This document shows positions 16,282 to 24,453 of a stretch of 64,000 bases of DNA, piece after piece. Every line of letters starts with the position of its first letter. The first letter of the stretch is position 1. A model generated the notes under the pieces. The model saw nothing but the letters and a program-made list of their open reading frames with translations. It searched no databases and was not told where the DNA came from. The DNA comes from SZAS-103 sp043747745. Its GTDB lineage: Bacteria > Pseudomonadota > Gammaproteobacteria > Xanthomonadales > Xanthomonadaceae. Position numbers and translations under genes: made by a program. The stretch lies in assembly GCA_043747745.1 (NCBI GenBank), contig JAYTOP010000011.1, positions 42,362 through 106,361 on the forward strand, in the 5' to 3' direction.

Positions 16282-18272
16282 GGCGATGGCCTGCGTTGTG
16301 CGGGGTCGGCGACCGGAGCCGGCGGATTGACGGATGGAAGTGGCGCGAGCGCAGGCGTCTCGTCGTCCGGGACATCCTGCACGTCGGCCGGTTGTGCGTG
16401 GGCGAGGTCCGCCGCGACCTGTTCCGGCGAGCGCTTGAGCAGCCACGCGTCGAGCACAGTGCGCGCGATCGGCGCGGCCGCAGTCGCGCCGTAACCACCG
16501 TGTTCGACCACGACCGCGATCGCGATCGTCGGATTGTTCGCTGGCGCGTACGCGATGAAGAGCGACTGGTGGCGCAGGTTCACCGGCAGCGCGCGCGGGT
16601 CCATGCTGACATTGCCCTTGCGGCCGACGCGCTGCGCGGTACCGGTCTTGCCTGCGATCAGGTATTGCGCGTGCAGGCCGATCGCTTTCGCGGTGCCAAT
16701 CTGGGTGACCGCGATCATGCCGTCGCGGACCGCAGCGAGGTTGTCGCGATTGGTCGAAATCGGCTGACCCGCTGGTTGCGGCTGCGCGAGCCATGGCAGG
16801 TTGAAGCCGTCGCGGGTTTCGCGCACGAGATGCAACTGGTGGCGCACGCCGTCCGCAGCGAGCGCGGCGGTGCCCTGCGCGAGTTGCAGCGGCGTCACGA
16901 TCCAGTAACCCTGGCCAATGCCCGCGATGATCGTCTCGCCGAGGAACCAGTCCTGCTTGAAGCGCTTGCGCTTCCATTCCGGCGAAGGCACCACGCCGAC
17001 GCTTTCGCCGCTGAGGTCGATGCCGGTCTTCTGGCCGAAACCGTAACGGCGCATGTATTCGTCGAAGCGGTCGATGCCCATGTCCATCGCGAGCTTGTAG
17101 TAGTAGGTGTTGACCGAGTGCGCGATCGACATCCGCAGGTCGACCCAGCCCGCGCCGCCCGCCTCGGCATCGCGATAGCCACGCTTCTGGCCCGGGATAT
17201 GGAACTCGCCGGTGGACAGGGTGCGGTCGCTGGCCTTGCGCACGCCCGACTCCAGGCCCGCCAAACCCACGAAGGGCTTGATCGTCGAGCCGGGCAAGGT
17301 GCCACCGACCAATACTCGATTGAACAGCGGCTTCGAGACGTTTTTGATCAGCCCGTCGTAGTCGGCATGCGAGATGCCATTGATGAACAGGTTCGGATCG
17401 AAGGCCGGCAGGCTCACCATCGCCAGCACTTCGCCATTGCGCGGATCGACCACGACCGCTGCGCCATCGTACTTGCCGAACGCGACGACAAGGGTGCGCT
17501 GCAGGTCGGCATCGATGCTCAGGCGCAGGTCCGCGCCGGGTTTTGCCGGGGTGCGGCTGAGCACGCGCAAGGGCTTGCCGTCGACATTGGTCTCGATCTG
17601 GTCGTAGCCGATCTGGCCGCGCAGGCGTTCCTCGTAGTAGCGCTCGACCCCGGATTTGCCGAGCTGGCTGAGCACCGCATAGCGGATGTCGCCCATGTGC
17701 GCCACGTCGTCGGCATCGACGCGGCCGACATAGCCGAGCACATGCGCGAACAGGTCGCCGTAGGGATAACGACGGGTCAGGTAGGGCGCGACGTCGACGC
17801 CCGGATACAGGTGCCGGTCGATCGCGAAACGCGCGACCTCGGCCTCACTGAGGCCCAGCTTCAACGGCACCGCGCGGAAGCCGCGGGTCGCATGGCGCAA
17901 CTTCTCGAACGTGGACAGGTCGTCGTCCGACAGCGGAATGATCTGCCCGAGCCGCGCGAGCGTGTTCTTGAGGTCGGGCACGTCGTCGGCGGTGATTTCC
18001 AGCCGCCACGCCTGCACGTTATCGGCGAGCAGCTTGCCGTTGCGGTCGTAGATCAGCCCGCGCGCTGGCACGATCGGGCGCTGCTTGATGCGGTTGGCTT
18101 CGGCGCGGCTGCTGTATTCGGCGTGCTGCAATACCTGCAAGCGGAAATACCAGCCGGCCAGCAACAGCAGGGCTGCCGCGATCATCATGAATCCCTGCAG
18201 CGCGCGCGCGCGGAACAGCGCGGCTTCTGCGTGCAGGTTTTTCAGCGGTCGATGGCGCGGCGGTCTCATCAT
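16278..18272 (-). CDS. mrdA: Penicillin-binding protein 2 (transpeptidase of elongation)
   Basis: The protein has 664 residues. A single N-terminal membrane segment lies at about 26-46, followed by the PBP dimer domain and the transpeptidase domain. Motifs: STIK at 329-332, SVN at 386-388, KTG at 542-544. It cross-links peptidoglycan during rod elongation with RodA. Two adjacent ATGs (18272 and 18269) are possible starts; AAGG eight bases ahead favours the first. The C-terminal 30-40 residues are proline-rich. The gene follows mreD by 13 bases and overlaps rodA by four. Confidence 0.96.
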   Translation of the reverse strand: MMRPPRHRPLKNLHAEAALFRARALQGFMMIAAALLLLAGWYFRLQVLQHAEYSSRAEANRIKQRPIVPARGLIYDRNGKLLADNVQAWRLEITADDVPDLKNTLARLGQIIPLSDDDLSTFEKLRHATRGFRAVPLKLGLSEAEVARFAIDRHLYPGVDVAPYLTRRYPYGDLFAHVLGYVGRVDADDVAHMGDIRYAVLSQLGKSGVERYYEERLRGQIGYDQIETNVDGKPLRVLSRTPAKPGADLRLSIDADLQRTLVVAFGKYDGAAVVVDPRNGEVLAMVSLPAFDPNLFINGISHADYDGLIKNVSKPLFNRVLVGGTLPGSTIKPFVGLAGLESGVRKASDRTLSTGEFHIPGQKRGYRDAEAGGAGWVDLRMSIAHSVNTYYYKLAMDMGIDRFDEYMRRYGFGQKTGIDLSGESVGVVPSPEWKRKRFKQDWFLGETIIAGIGQGYWIVTPLQLAQGTAALAADGVRHQLHLVRETRDGFNLPWLAQPQPAGQPISTNRDNLAAVRDGMIAVTQIGTAKAIGLHAQYLIAGKTGTAQRVGRKGNVSMDPRALPVNLRHQSLFIAYAPANNPTIAIAVVVEHGGYGATAAAPIARTVLDAWLLKRSPEQVAADLAHAQPADVQDVPDDETPALAPLPSVNPPAPVADPAQRRPSP

Positions 18273-18285
18273 GCGGCGGCCTTGC

Positions 18286-18777
18286 TCACGACCGGCGGTC
18301 GCGCGCACGCATCCGCAAGGTGTCGAACAGCACCACCAGCCACGGCCACAGCGGCAGCGCGAGCAATGGCGACAGCCAGAACGGCCAGCGCGGCACGCCT
18401 TCGTCGAGCGCAACGCGCACCGCAGCCGCGATTACGCGGTCGTTCGCCAGCAATGCGAACACCGCGAGACTTTGTTGCCACAACGGAAAGAAACGCAGGC
18501 GTGCGCGGAAACGCTGGACGATGAACGCGAGTACGGTGAGCCGCAGCGCCTGCTCGCCAAGCAAGGTGCCGAATGCGAGATCGCCGACCAGTCCGATCGT
18601 GAACGCCGCGCCCATGCCGACGCGGTCGGGCGTTTCCAGCAACCAGTAGATCAGCATCAGGCCAAGAAAATACGGGCGCAGCGGCGCGATGAGATCCGGC
18701 AACGGCAACAGACCGAGCAGGACCGCGAGCAGCACACTCAGCGGCAACCAGAAAAAGCCCGCGTGCGAGCGGTTCAT
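18286..18777 (-). CDS. mreD: Rod shape-determining protein MreD
   Basis: A 163-residue protein with about five hydrophobic segments and the MreD-like order of residues (RPYFLGLMLIYWLLETPDRVG, VGDLAFGTLLGEQAL). It is an inner-membrane part of the MreBCD elongasome. It overlaps mreC by four bases (ATGA) and precedes mrdA by 13, so position and length both support the call even though MreD sequences vary widely. Confidence 0.93.
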   Translation of the reverse strand: MNRSHAGFFWLPLSVLLAVLLGLLPLPDLIAPLRPYFLGLMLIYWLLETPDRVGMGAAFTIGLVGDLAFGTLLGEQALRLTVLAFIVQRFRARLRFFPLWQQSLAVFALLANDRVIAAAVRVALDEGVPRWPFWLSPLLALPLWPWLVVLFDTLRMRARDRRS

Positions 18778-19883
18778 CGGTGCTGTCCGCGTTGCGATGG
18801 AGCGGGCTTCGATGGAGCGGGCTTCGATGGAGCAGGCTTCAATAGCGCCCGATGCGGTGGAACAACTTGATGCAACGGGAGTTGCAGCGCAGATGGTGCA
18901 TGCGCGGTCGATGATTGCGCTTGCATCGGCAGCGCGTTCGTCGGAGCAGAGGATTGGCTCGCCGCCGCAGCCTGCGCAAGTGCAGCGACGGCGCGGCGTG
19001 CCGCCAGATCGGCCGGTATCGGGGGCCCGACCGCAGCGCCATCGTCGGGCAATTCCCAGACCAGCAAGACGCTGCCGCTGCGATCCGGTCGCGCGGTCGG
19101 CATCACCGTGGCGGCGACGAAGGCATGGCTCGCATCGGGCTCCACGGAGGACACGCGCCCGACCGGAAAACCGGCGGGGAAACGTCCGCCGATCCCCGAG
19201 GTGATGAGTTCATCGCCGACCTTGATGTCGCCGCTCTGCGGGATATTCGACACGATCAACCGATCGCTGTGCCCGGTGCCGTAAGCGATCAGCCTCAGCC
19301 CACTGCGCACCGCCTGCACCGGTACCGCATGGTCGGGGTCGGTGATCAGCAGCGCCGTCGCATGCGTCGGGGTGACCGCAATCACCTGGCCGAGCACGCC
19401 GCCGGCGTCGATCACGACCTGGCCGACATGCACGCCCTGGTTCGCGCCCACATCGAGCACGATGCGCTGGCGTACCGGATCGAGGTCGATGTCGAGGATG
19501 CCAGCAAGTTGCACCGCGAGGCGATAGCCGCGGGTGCCGCCGAGCAATCCGCGCAGACGGTCGTTTTCCTGCGCGAGCGATTGCAGGCGCTGGATGCGTG
19601 CATTGGCGAGCAACAGGTGCTGCTGCAGGTCGACGTTCTCGCGGTTCAACCGGGTCTGGTTGGAGATCGCCGCGTTGCCGAATGCGACCAGCCGCGCTGG
19701 CAGCGATGCGAGCCACCACACCGGCTCGACCGCGATCGCTCCTCCGTTTCGCAATTGCGCGAGCGCGCCGCTGCGATGATCGGTCACCATCAACGCAACG
19801 CCCAACGCGAGATACGCCAGCAGCCGGAGCGTGCCGCCGCTGCTGTCGCCATAGCGCGGAGTGCTGGAACCGGAATAGGCCAC
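18774..19883 (-). CDS. mreC: Rod shape-determining protein MreC
   Basis: The protein has 369 residues: a short cytoplasmic start, one membrane segment (about 20-40), a coiled coil (about 75-105), and the two small beta-barrel domains typical of MreC (VVIDAGGVLGQVIAVTPTHATALLITDPDHAVPV). It links MreB filaments to PBP2 in the periplasm. From about residue 265 it has a low-complexity Ala/Pro/Ser-rich tail ending in a KPAPS repeat, which is not part of the conserved fold. It begins 237 bases after mreB, and the gap contains dispersed repeats. Confidence 0.95.
   Translation of the reverse strand: MAYSGSSTPRYGDSSGGTLRLLAYLALGVALMVTDHRSGALAQLRNGGAIAVEPVWWLASLPARLVAFGNAAISNQTRLNRENVDLQQHLLLANARIQRLQSLAQENDRLRGLLGGTRGYRLAVQLAGILDIDLDPVRQRIVLDVGANQGVHVGQVVIDAGGVLGQVIAVTPTHATALLITDPDHAVPVQAVRSGLRLIAYGTGHSDRLIVSNIPQSGDIKVGDELITSGIGGRFPAGFPVGRVSSVEPDASHAFVAATVMPTARPDRSGSVLLVWELPDDGAAVGPPIPADLAARRAVAALAQAAAASQSSAPTNALPMQAQSSTAHAPSALQLPLHQVVPPHRALLKPAPSKPAPSKPAPSQRGQHR
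18796..18840 (-). repeat. 15-base tandem repeat in the mreC tail (KPAPS units)
   Basis: Three adjacent copies of a 15-base unit; the first two are identical and the third differs by one base. On the minus strand they encode five-residue KPAPS units at the extreme C-terminus of MreC. A fourth, decayed unit may follow at 18841-18850. Near-identity at DNA level indicates recent slippage, so the copy number may vary between strains. Confidence 0.85.
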
Positions 19884-19904
19884 GTGGCGCGGAGTTCCCT
19901 CGGT

Positions 19905-20115
19905 GGAGTGCCTGGAAGAGCCCCTCTCCCATCGGGGTGAAGGGCAACGCTTGCGCTATGCGTTGGATCGCATACCGCACTGACCTGAACGCCCTCGTGC
20001 TGCGTGCGAGGGCCAGGGTCTGGGTTGGGGTGAGGGGCAAAAATGCTGCGCACTGGCGCACCAGCGACCCTCACCCAGCCTTCGGCCACCCTCTCCCGAC
20101 AGGAGAGGGGCTAAC
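19905..20115. repeat. Mosaic of dispersed palindromic repeats between mreB and mreC
   Basis: The 237-base mreB-mreC gap is almost filled by C-rich and G-rich modules: CCCCTCTCCCATCGGGGTGA at the left, GCCCTCGTGCTGCGTGCGAGGGC (a clear hairpin) in the middle, GGTTGGGGTGAGGGGC, then CCCTCACCCAGCC and CCTCTCCCGACAGGAGAGG. Several can pair with each other, so the transcript would fold heavily just after mreB. Similar modules occur at 9075-9165 and 61889-62006. The element may lower mreC relative to mreB expression or separate the transcripts; that is inference. Confidence 0.75.
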
Positions 20116-20120
20116 TGCGA

Positions 20121-21170
20121 TTATTCCGGGGTGAAGAAGTCGTTGCCGTGCATATCGATCATTTCCAGCGCCCGACCGCCGCCACGCGCGACGCAGGTCA
20201 GCGGGTCGTCGGCGACGTACACGTTCAGTCCAGTTTCCGCCGAGATGCGCTTGTCGATATCGCGCAGCAAGGCGCCGCCACCGGTCAGCACGATGCCGCG
20301 CTCGGCGACGTCCGCGCAGAGTTCCGGCGGGGTCTGCTCAAGCGCCTGGCGCACCGCCGCGACGATGCCCGAAAGGGTTTCGTGCAGCGCTTCGAGAATT
20401 TCGTTGGAATTGAGCTGGATCGTGCGCGGCACGCCTTCGGCGAGATTGCGGCCAGCCACTTCAATGGTCCGCACCTCAGTCTGCTGATACGCGCAGCCGA
20501 TCTCGATCTTGATCCGCTCGGCGGTGGACTCGCCGATCAGGGTTCCGTGGTTGCGCCGCACGTAGCTGATGATCGCCTCGTCGAAACGGTCGCCGCCGAT
20601 GCGCACCGATTGCGCATACACGATGCCGTTGAGCGAGATCACCGCGACTTCCGAGGTGCCGCCGCCGATATCGATGACCATCGAACCGCGCGCCTCGTGG
20701 ATCGGGATACCCGCGCCGATCGCTGCGGCCTTCGGTTCCTCGATCAGGAACACCTCGCGCGCACCGGCCTCCTCGGCCGATTCCTTGATCGCGCGGCGCT
20801 CGACCTGGGTCGAACCGCACGGCACGCAGATCAACACGCGCGGGCTGGGCCGCAGGAAGCGCGACTTGTGCACCTTGCGGATAAAGTGCTTGAGCATTTC
20901 CTCGGTGGTCGTGAAGTCGGCGATCACGCCGTCCTTCAGAGGCCGCACGGTGGTGATGTGGCCTGGAGTGCGGCCGAGCATCTGCTTGGCCTCGATACCA
21001 ACCGCCGCGACCGAGCGCTGCGAGCCGGGAACGCGATCCTGGCGGATCGCCACGACCGAGGGTTCGTTCAAGACAATGCCTTGGCCGCGAACGTAAATGA
21101 GGGTGTTGGCCGTTCCCAGATCGATCGACAGATCGGTCGAGAACATGCCACGGAGGAACTTGGGGAGCAT
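20121..21170 (-). CDS. mreB: Rod shape-determining actin homologue MreB
   Basis: The protein has 349 residues. The start MLPKFLRGMFSTDLSIDLG parallels the usual MreB start and was chosen over an upstream in-frame codon. Actin-fold motifs are present: DLGTANTLIYV (phosphate 1), IDIGGGTSEVAVIS (phosphate 2) and ILTGGGALL (adenosine). It forms membrane-bound filaments that guide sidewall peptidoglycan synthesis. It is the first gene of the minus-strand elongation cluster and is divergent from the PfkB-type kinase gene. A plausible sigma-70 promoter lies 50-80 bases upstream. Confidence 0.98.
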   Translation of the reverse strand: MLPKFLRGMFSTDLSIDLGTANTLIYVRGQGIVLNEPSVVAIRQDRVPGSQRSVAAVGIEAKQMLGRTPGHITTVRPLKDGVIADFTTTEEMLKHFIRKVHKSRFLRPSPRVLICVPCGSTQVERRAIKESAEEAGAREVFLIEEPKAAAIGAGIPIHEARGSMVIDIGGGTSEVAVISLNGIVYAQSVRIGGDRFDEAIISYVRRNHGTLIGESTAERIKIEIGCAYQQTEVRTIEVAGRNLAEGVPRTIQLNSNEILEALHETLSGIVAAVRQALEQTPPELCADVAERGIVLTGGGALLRDIDKRISAETGLNVYVADDPLTCVARGGGRALEMIDMHGNDFFTPE

Positions 21171-21219
21171 GCAGTCAGGCCGTGAATTGGGGGAGGGGTG
21201 GAGCGGACGAAAGTCCAAT

Positions 21220-21248
21220 AGCGTAGCAATCGACCCCAGTCCGGACAA
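21220..21248 (-). promoter_or_regulatory. Putative sigma-70 promoter of mreB
   Basis: On the minus strand, TTGTCC (21248-21243) and TACGCT (21225-21220) are separated by exactly 17 bases, close to the -35 and -10 consensus. The predicted start would give a leader of roughly 40-45 bases before the mreB ATG at 21170. No other promoter-like pair as good was noticed in this 282-base divergent gap. Confidence 0.5.
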
Positions 21249-21452
21249 GGCGAATACCCGGAGAACGGCGGCCGTTCAGGGAGCCCTGCGCCCCTGCTGG
21301 TGTCGCGCGAGACCGGAGGACGTTACCATTGCGCCCCGCGTTGCCAGTTACGGTCGGTTTGCGCGATTTTGAGCTCGTCGCCACGGTCTGCCCATCCTGA
21401 ACGGACTCGAATCCGCGAGTCCGTCAATCCATACACCACCCAAGGAAATTCG

Positions 21453-22388
21453 ATGTCGGCCCTGATCTGCGGTTCGCTCGCCTACGACACCATCATGGTG
21501 TTCCAGGACCAGTTCAAGAACCACATCCTGCCGGACAAGGTGCACATCCTGAACGTGTCGTTCCTGGTGCCGCGCATGCGCCGCGAGTTCGGCGGCTGCG
21601 CGGGCAATATCGCCTACAACCTGAACCTGCTGGGCGGCAATCCGATCCCGATGGCGACAGTCGGCCAGGATTTCGGCCCGTACCGCGAGCACTTCGAGGC
21701 TTGCGGCATCAACATGACGCACATCAAGGAACTACCGGAGCTGTTCACCGCGCAGGCTTTCATCACCACCGACCTCGACGACAACCAGATCACCGCGTTC
21801 CACCCGGGTGCGATGATGCGTTCGCACGAGAACCATGTCGGCGATGTGGATGGGGTGACGTTCGGGATCGTCGGCCCCGACGGACGCGACGCGATGATCC
21901 AGCATGCGGGCGACTTCGCCGAGCACGGCATCCCGTTCATCTTCGACCCGGGCCAGGCGATGCCGTTGTTCAATGGCGAGGAATTCCGGCATTTTATCGA
22001 GCAGGCAAGCTACGTCACCGTCAACGATTACGAGTCCAATCTGCTGCAGGAGCGGACCGGCTGGAGCGCGGATCAGATCGCGGCGAAGGTCCAAGCCTAC
22101 ATCGTGACACGTGGCCCGAGCGGTTCACTGATCCATGCCGGGAAAGACACGTTCGAGATTCCGCCCGCCCACGAGCGCCGCGTGACCGATCCGACCGGCT
22201 GCGGCGATGCCTACCGCGCGGGGCTGATCTTCGGCATCCAGAACGAATACGACTGGCCGACGGTCGGTCGCATGGCGTCATTGATGGGCGCGCTGAAGGT
22301 CGAACACCCCGGCACCCAGAACCAGCGTTTCGACTATGACGAGTTCGCCGCGCAGTTCATCCAGCAGTTCGGCCACGCGCTGCGCTGA
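21453..22388 (+). CDS. PfkB-family carbohydrate / nucleoside kinase
   Basis: A 311-residue PfkB/ribokinase-fold kinase. It has the N-terminal GGCAGNIAYNLNLLG signature and the C-terminal DPTGCGDAYRAGL signature with the catalytic Asp. Overall it resembles the adenosine kinase-like branch that phosphorylates nucleosides or sugars with ATP. The substrate is not certain. AAGGA six bases before the ATG at 21453 fixes the start. It is divergent from mreB and followed by a G-rich/C-rich inverted repeat. Confidence 0.88.
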   Translation: MSALICGSLAYDTIMVFQDQFKNHILPDKVHILNVSFLVPRMRREFGGCAGNIAYNLNLLGGNPIPMATVGQDFGPYREHFEACGINMTHIKELPELFTAQAFITTDLDDNQITAFHPGAMMRSHENHVGDVDGVTFGIVGPDGRDAMIQHAGDFAEHGIPFIFDPGQAMPLFNGEEFRHFIEQASYVTVNDYESNLLQERTGWSADQIAAKVQAYIVTRGPSGSLIHAGKDTFEIPPAHERRVTDPTGCGDAYRAGLIFGIQNEYDWPTVGRMASLMGALKVEHPGTQNQRFDYDEFAAQFIQQFGHALR

Positions 22389-22505
22389 GGAGCCGGGAAT
22401 AGGCGCTAGGGAACAGGGAACAGGGAAAGTCTGCGCAACCGCTGGATTCAGTGGCCGAGTATCGCTGTTGCCTTACCCATTCCCGATTCCCAGCACTCGC
22501 CAAAG
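22389..22505. repeat. GGGAA-type inverted repeat between convergent genes
   Basis: The left arm has three GGGAA units six or seven bases apart (GGGAACAGGGAACAGGGAA). The right arm has the matching CCCATTCCCGATTCCC. They lie about 55 bases apart between two genes that converge. Similar G-run/C-run inverted elements occur at 26468-26556 and 33125-33263. It may end transcription from both sides, but no U-tract is seen. Confidence 0.6.
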
Positions 22506-22512
22506 CGAGGCG

Positions 22513-23253
22513 CTAGCGTTGCTGCAAGGTGTGCTCGAGCTGGGGACGATCGAAACCGCCCACCTCGAACGTCATCGAGCGCGGCCGGCCATCGACGCTG
22601 GTGTCGATGGTGATCACCCGGATCTTGTCGAGGATGTTGCGGATCGTTTGCTCATCGTCGATGAACATCGCCTGCTTGTTCTGGTCGGACTTGCTCACGG
22701 CGAACATCTGTGTCGGTTGGTCGTCGAACTTCAGAGGCACCTTGCAGCCCGGCGCGCAGTCGAACTGGCCATGGTCGAGCACCAGGTACGCGCTGCGGCC
22801 CCATTTCGGATGCCGCCGCAACACCAGCCGCACCGGCACCTGGTCGTTGTTGACGTCGTTGGGATCCTTGCTCGCGTAGATCGCGGCGGTGTGCACGACA
22901 TTTTCGCTGCCACCTTCGAGAAACTCCGTGTTGTAGCTCCACAACTGGCTCAAGCGGCGCTTGTCGCGCGCCTCGTCGGCGTGGATGCCGGTATCGGTGA
23001 GGGTGCCCTGCACCTCATGCGCCGCAACCGTATCGGGCGCATCGTGCATGAGCTGGGTGGCATAGGACTGCGCGAGCTCCCACTGGCCGGCGTCGCGCGC
23101 CTGGACGTAGTTGCGCGCTTGCGCATTGGCAGCCGCTTCGCGTTCGAGTTTGGCGCTCGCCGCACGCTGGGCCGCAATCTCGCTCGCGGATGGCCCACAA
23201 CCGGCCAGCAGAAACGCTGCAACGCAAACAATCGCACCGTGTCGCAGGTTCAT
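22513..23253 (-). CDS. Lipoprotein of unknown function
   Basis: The protein has 246 residues. The lipobox LLAGC at residues 15-19 marks a lipoprotein. The next 60 residues are helical and charged (ASAKLEREAAANAQARNYVQARDAG), and the rest is a mixed domain with a C-x3-C pair (FDCAPGCKVPLKFDD). No family is recognised. The start overlaps the stop of the alpha/beta hydrolase gene by four bases (ATGA), so the two are co-translated and both are exported. Confidence 0.75.
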   Translation of the reverse strand: MNLRHGAIVCVAAFLLAGCGPSASEIAAQRAASAKLEREAAANAQARNYVQARDAGQWELAQSYATQLMHDAPDTVAAHEVQGTLTDTGIHADEARDKRRLSQLWSYNTEFLEGGSENVVHTAAIYASKDPNDVNNDQVPVRLVLRRHPKWGRSAYLVLDHGQFDCAPGCKVPLKFDDQPTQMFAVSKSDQNKQAMFIDDEQTIRNILDKIRVITIDTSVDGRPRSMTFEVGGFDRPQLEHTLQQR

Positions 23254-24251
23254 CGTAAAAAGTCCTTGAGGGCAGCCGCAGTTTCAATTGTACGTTCCAT
23301 CATCGGCATGTGACCGCATCCGTTCAAGAGAGTGGTCCGGCTCTGTGCGAGCCCGGCCTCGAAGACCGCGATCGCGCTGGGGTCGATGACCCGGTCGTCG
23401 CGCCCCCACAACAGCAGCACCTGGGCGCGGATCGCCGCCAGTTCCTGCTGCAGCGCGAACGCATCCGGCCCGCGGCCGATGTCGTCGAGCACGCGTTGTT
23501 CAAAAGCGGCGTCCTCGCGGCGGCGATGCACCATCGCCTCGTCGAACGGCCACGGCACGAACGGCGGCTGCTTGAACACGATGCGCAGGTAGCGGTGCAG
23601 TTCGGCGCGATTGCCGACGCCGAACGGGTTGTCGCCCGCCAGCACGCCGAGGCCGAATTCGTTTTCGTCGAACAGCACGCCGGACGCCGACATCAGCACC
23701 ACGCGGTCCACCAGTTCCGGGTGCCGCGCAGCGAGCAGGCCGACGATCTGGCCGCCCATCGAATGCCCGACCAGCAGCGCGGGTGGACCATCGGCACCGA
23801 CGATGCCCGGCAGCGCACGCAGGAATTTCGCCAGGCGTTCAGCCTGTGCGGCCGCCCCGTAGTCGGTTTCTTTCAGCCGTTCGCTGTCGCCCCAACCGGG
23901 CAGGTCGAGCGCGATCAAGCGGTAGTTCGGAGCCAGCACGCGCATCAACGGCAGCCAGTTTTCCTTGCTGCCGGTGAAGCCGTGCACCATCACGATGACC
24001 GGCTTGGCCAACGCCGGCACCAGCAACGCATTCCGGCTGCGACTCGAAGCGCGCGCAGGCTTGACGCGCCCGGCATCGAGATAACTCCAGCGATGCCCGG
24101 CAAGTTCGATCGCGTAACGCTGCGCACCTGCGGCCAGCCGCTGGCGTGCGAACTCCGCAGACAACACGAGTTCGGGCGCCCATGCGGCGACGCCGACCGT
24201 GGCCGCAGCCAGCCCAAGTGTCGCCAACAATGCACCGCGTCCGCGTTTCAT
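23250..24251 (-). CDS. Alpha/beta hydrolase, exported or membrane-anchored
   Basis: The protein has 333 residues. An N-terminal hydrophobic segment (LLATLGLAAATVGVAAWA) is a signal peptide or anchor. The hydrolase core shows the oxyanion HGFTGSKENW, the nucleophile elbow VGHSMGGQ, an acid region LLWGRDDRVIDP and a late histidine in GCGHMPMMER. It is probably an esterase or lipase of unknown substrate. The first 25 codons and the sequence just before the ATG are duplicated upstream at 24329-24416. It is coupled to the following lipoprotein gene. Confidence 0.85.
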   Translation of the reverse strand: MKRGRGALLATLGLAAATVGVAAWAPELVLSAEFARQRLAAGAQRYAIELAGHRWSYLDAGRVKPARASSRSRNALLVPALAKPVIVMVHGFTGSKENWLPLMRVLAPNYRLIALDLPGWGDSERLKETDYGAAAQAERLAKFLRALPGIVGADGPPALLVGHSMGGQIVGLLAARHPELVDRVVLMSASGVLFDENEFGLGVLAGDNPFGVGNRAELHRYLRIVFKQPPFVPWPFDEAMVHRRREDAAFEQRVLDDIGRGPDAFALQQELAAIRAQVLLLWGRDDRVIDPSAIAVFEAGLAQSRTTLLNGCGHMPMMERTIETAAALKDFLR

Positions 24252-24266
24252 TCAGTCGACTCCCAT
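24178..24266 (-). repeat. Direct repeat copy 1: 5' end of the hydrolase gene
   Basis: Covers the first 25 codons of the alpha/beta hydrolase and 15 bases before its ATG. It matches 24329-24416 base for base except for one substitution and one single-base gap. The period is about 150 bases. The flanking sequence toward 24150 also shows weaker similarity (GCGAACTCCGCAGACAACAC versus GCGAACGCCGCCGACAACAC), so the original duplication was probably the full 150 bases. Confidence 0.93.
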
Positions 24267-24328
24267 CATGTGACCCAGCATGCCGATAGCGAACGCGAAC
24301 GCCGCCGACAACACATCATTTTCAGTTT

Positions 24329-24416
24329 GCCCACGCGGCGACGCCGACCGTGGCCGCAGCCAGCCCAAGTGTCGCCAACAATGCACCGCGTCCGCGTTTC
24401 ATTCAGTCGATCCCAT
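24329..24416 (-). repeat. Direct repeat copy 2: orphan signal-peptide remnant
   Basis: Second copy of the hydrolase 5' end. On the minus strand it encodes an ATG at 24402 and the same signal-peptide residues (MKRGRGALLATLG and onward), then hits a TGA after about 26 codons. Past that stop another short frame, ending at 24252-24254 next to the real start, encodes a hydrophobic stretch (LSAAFAFAIGMLGHMMGVD). It may be a broken small membrane protein or a leader peptide. Confidence 0.85.
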
Positions 24417-24453
24417 GGCGCTGCCTGTCGGGGCGAGGTGCGAGCATCGCATA

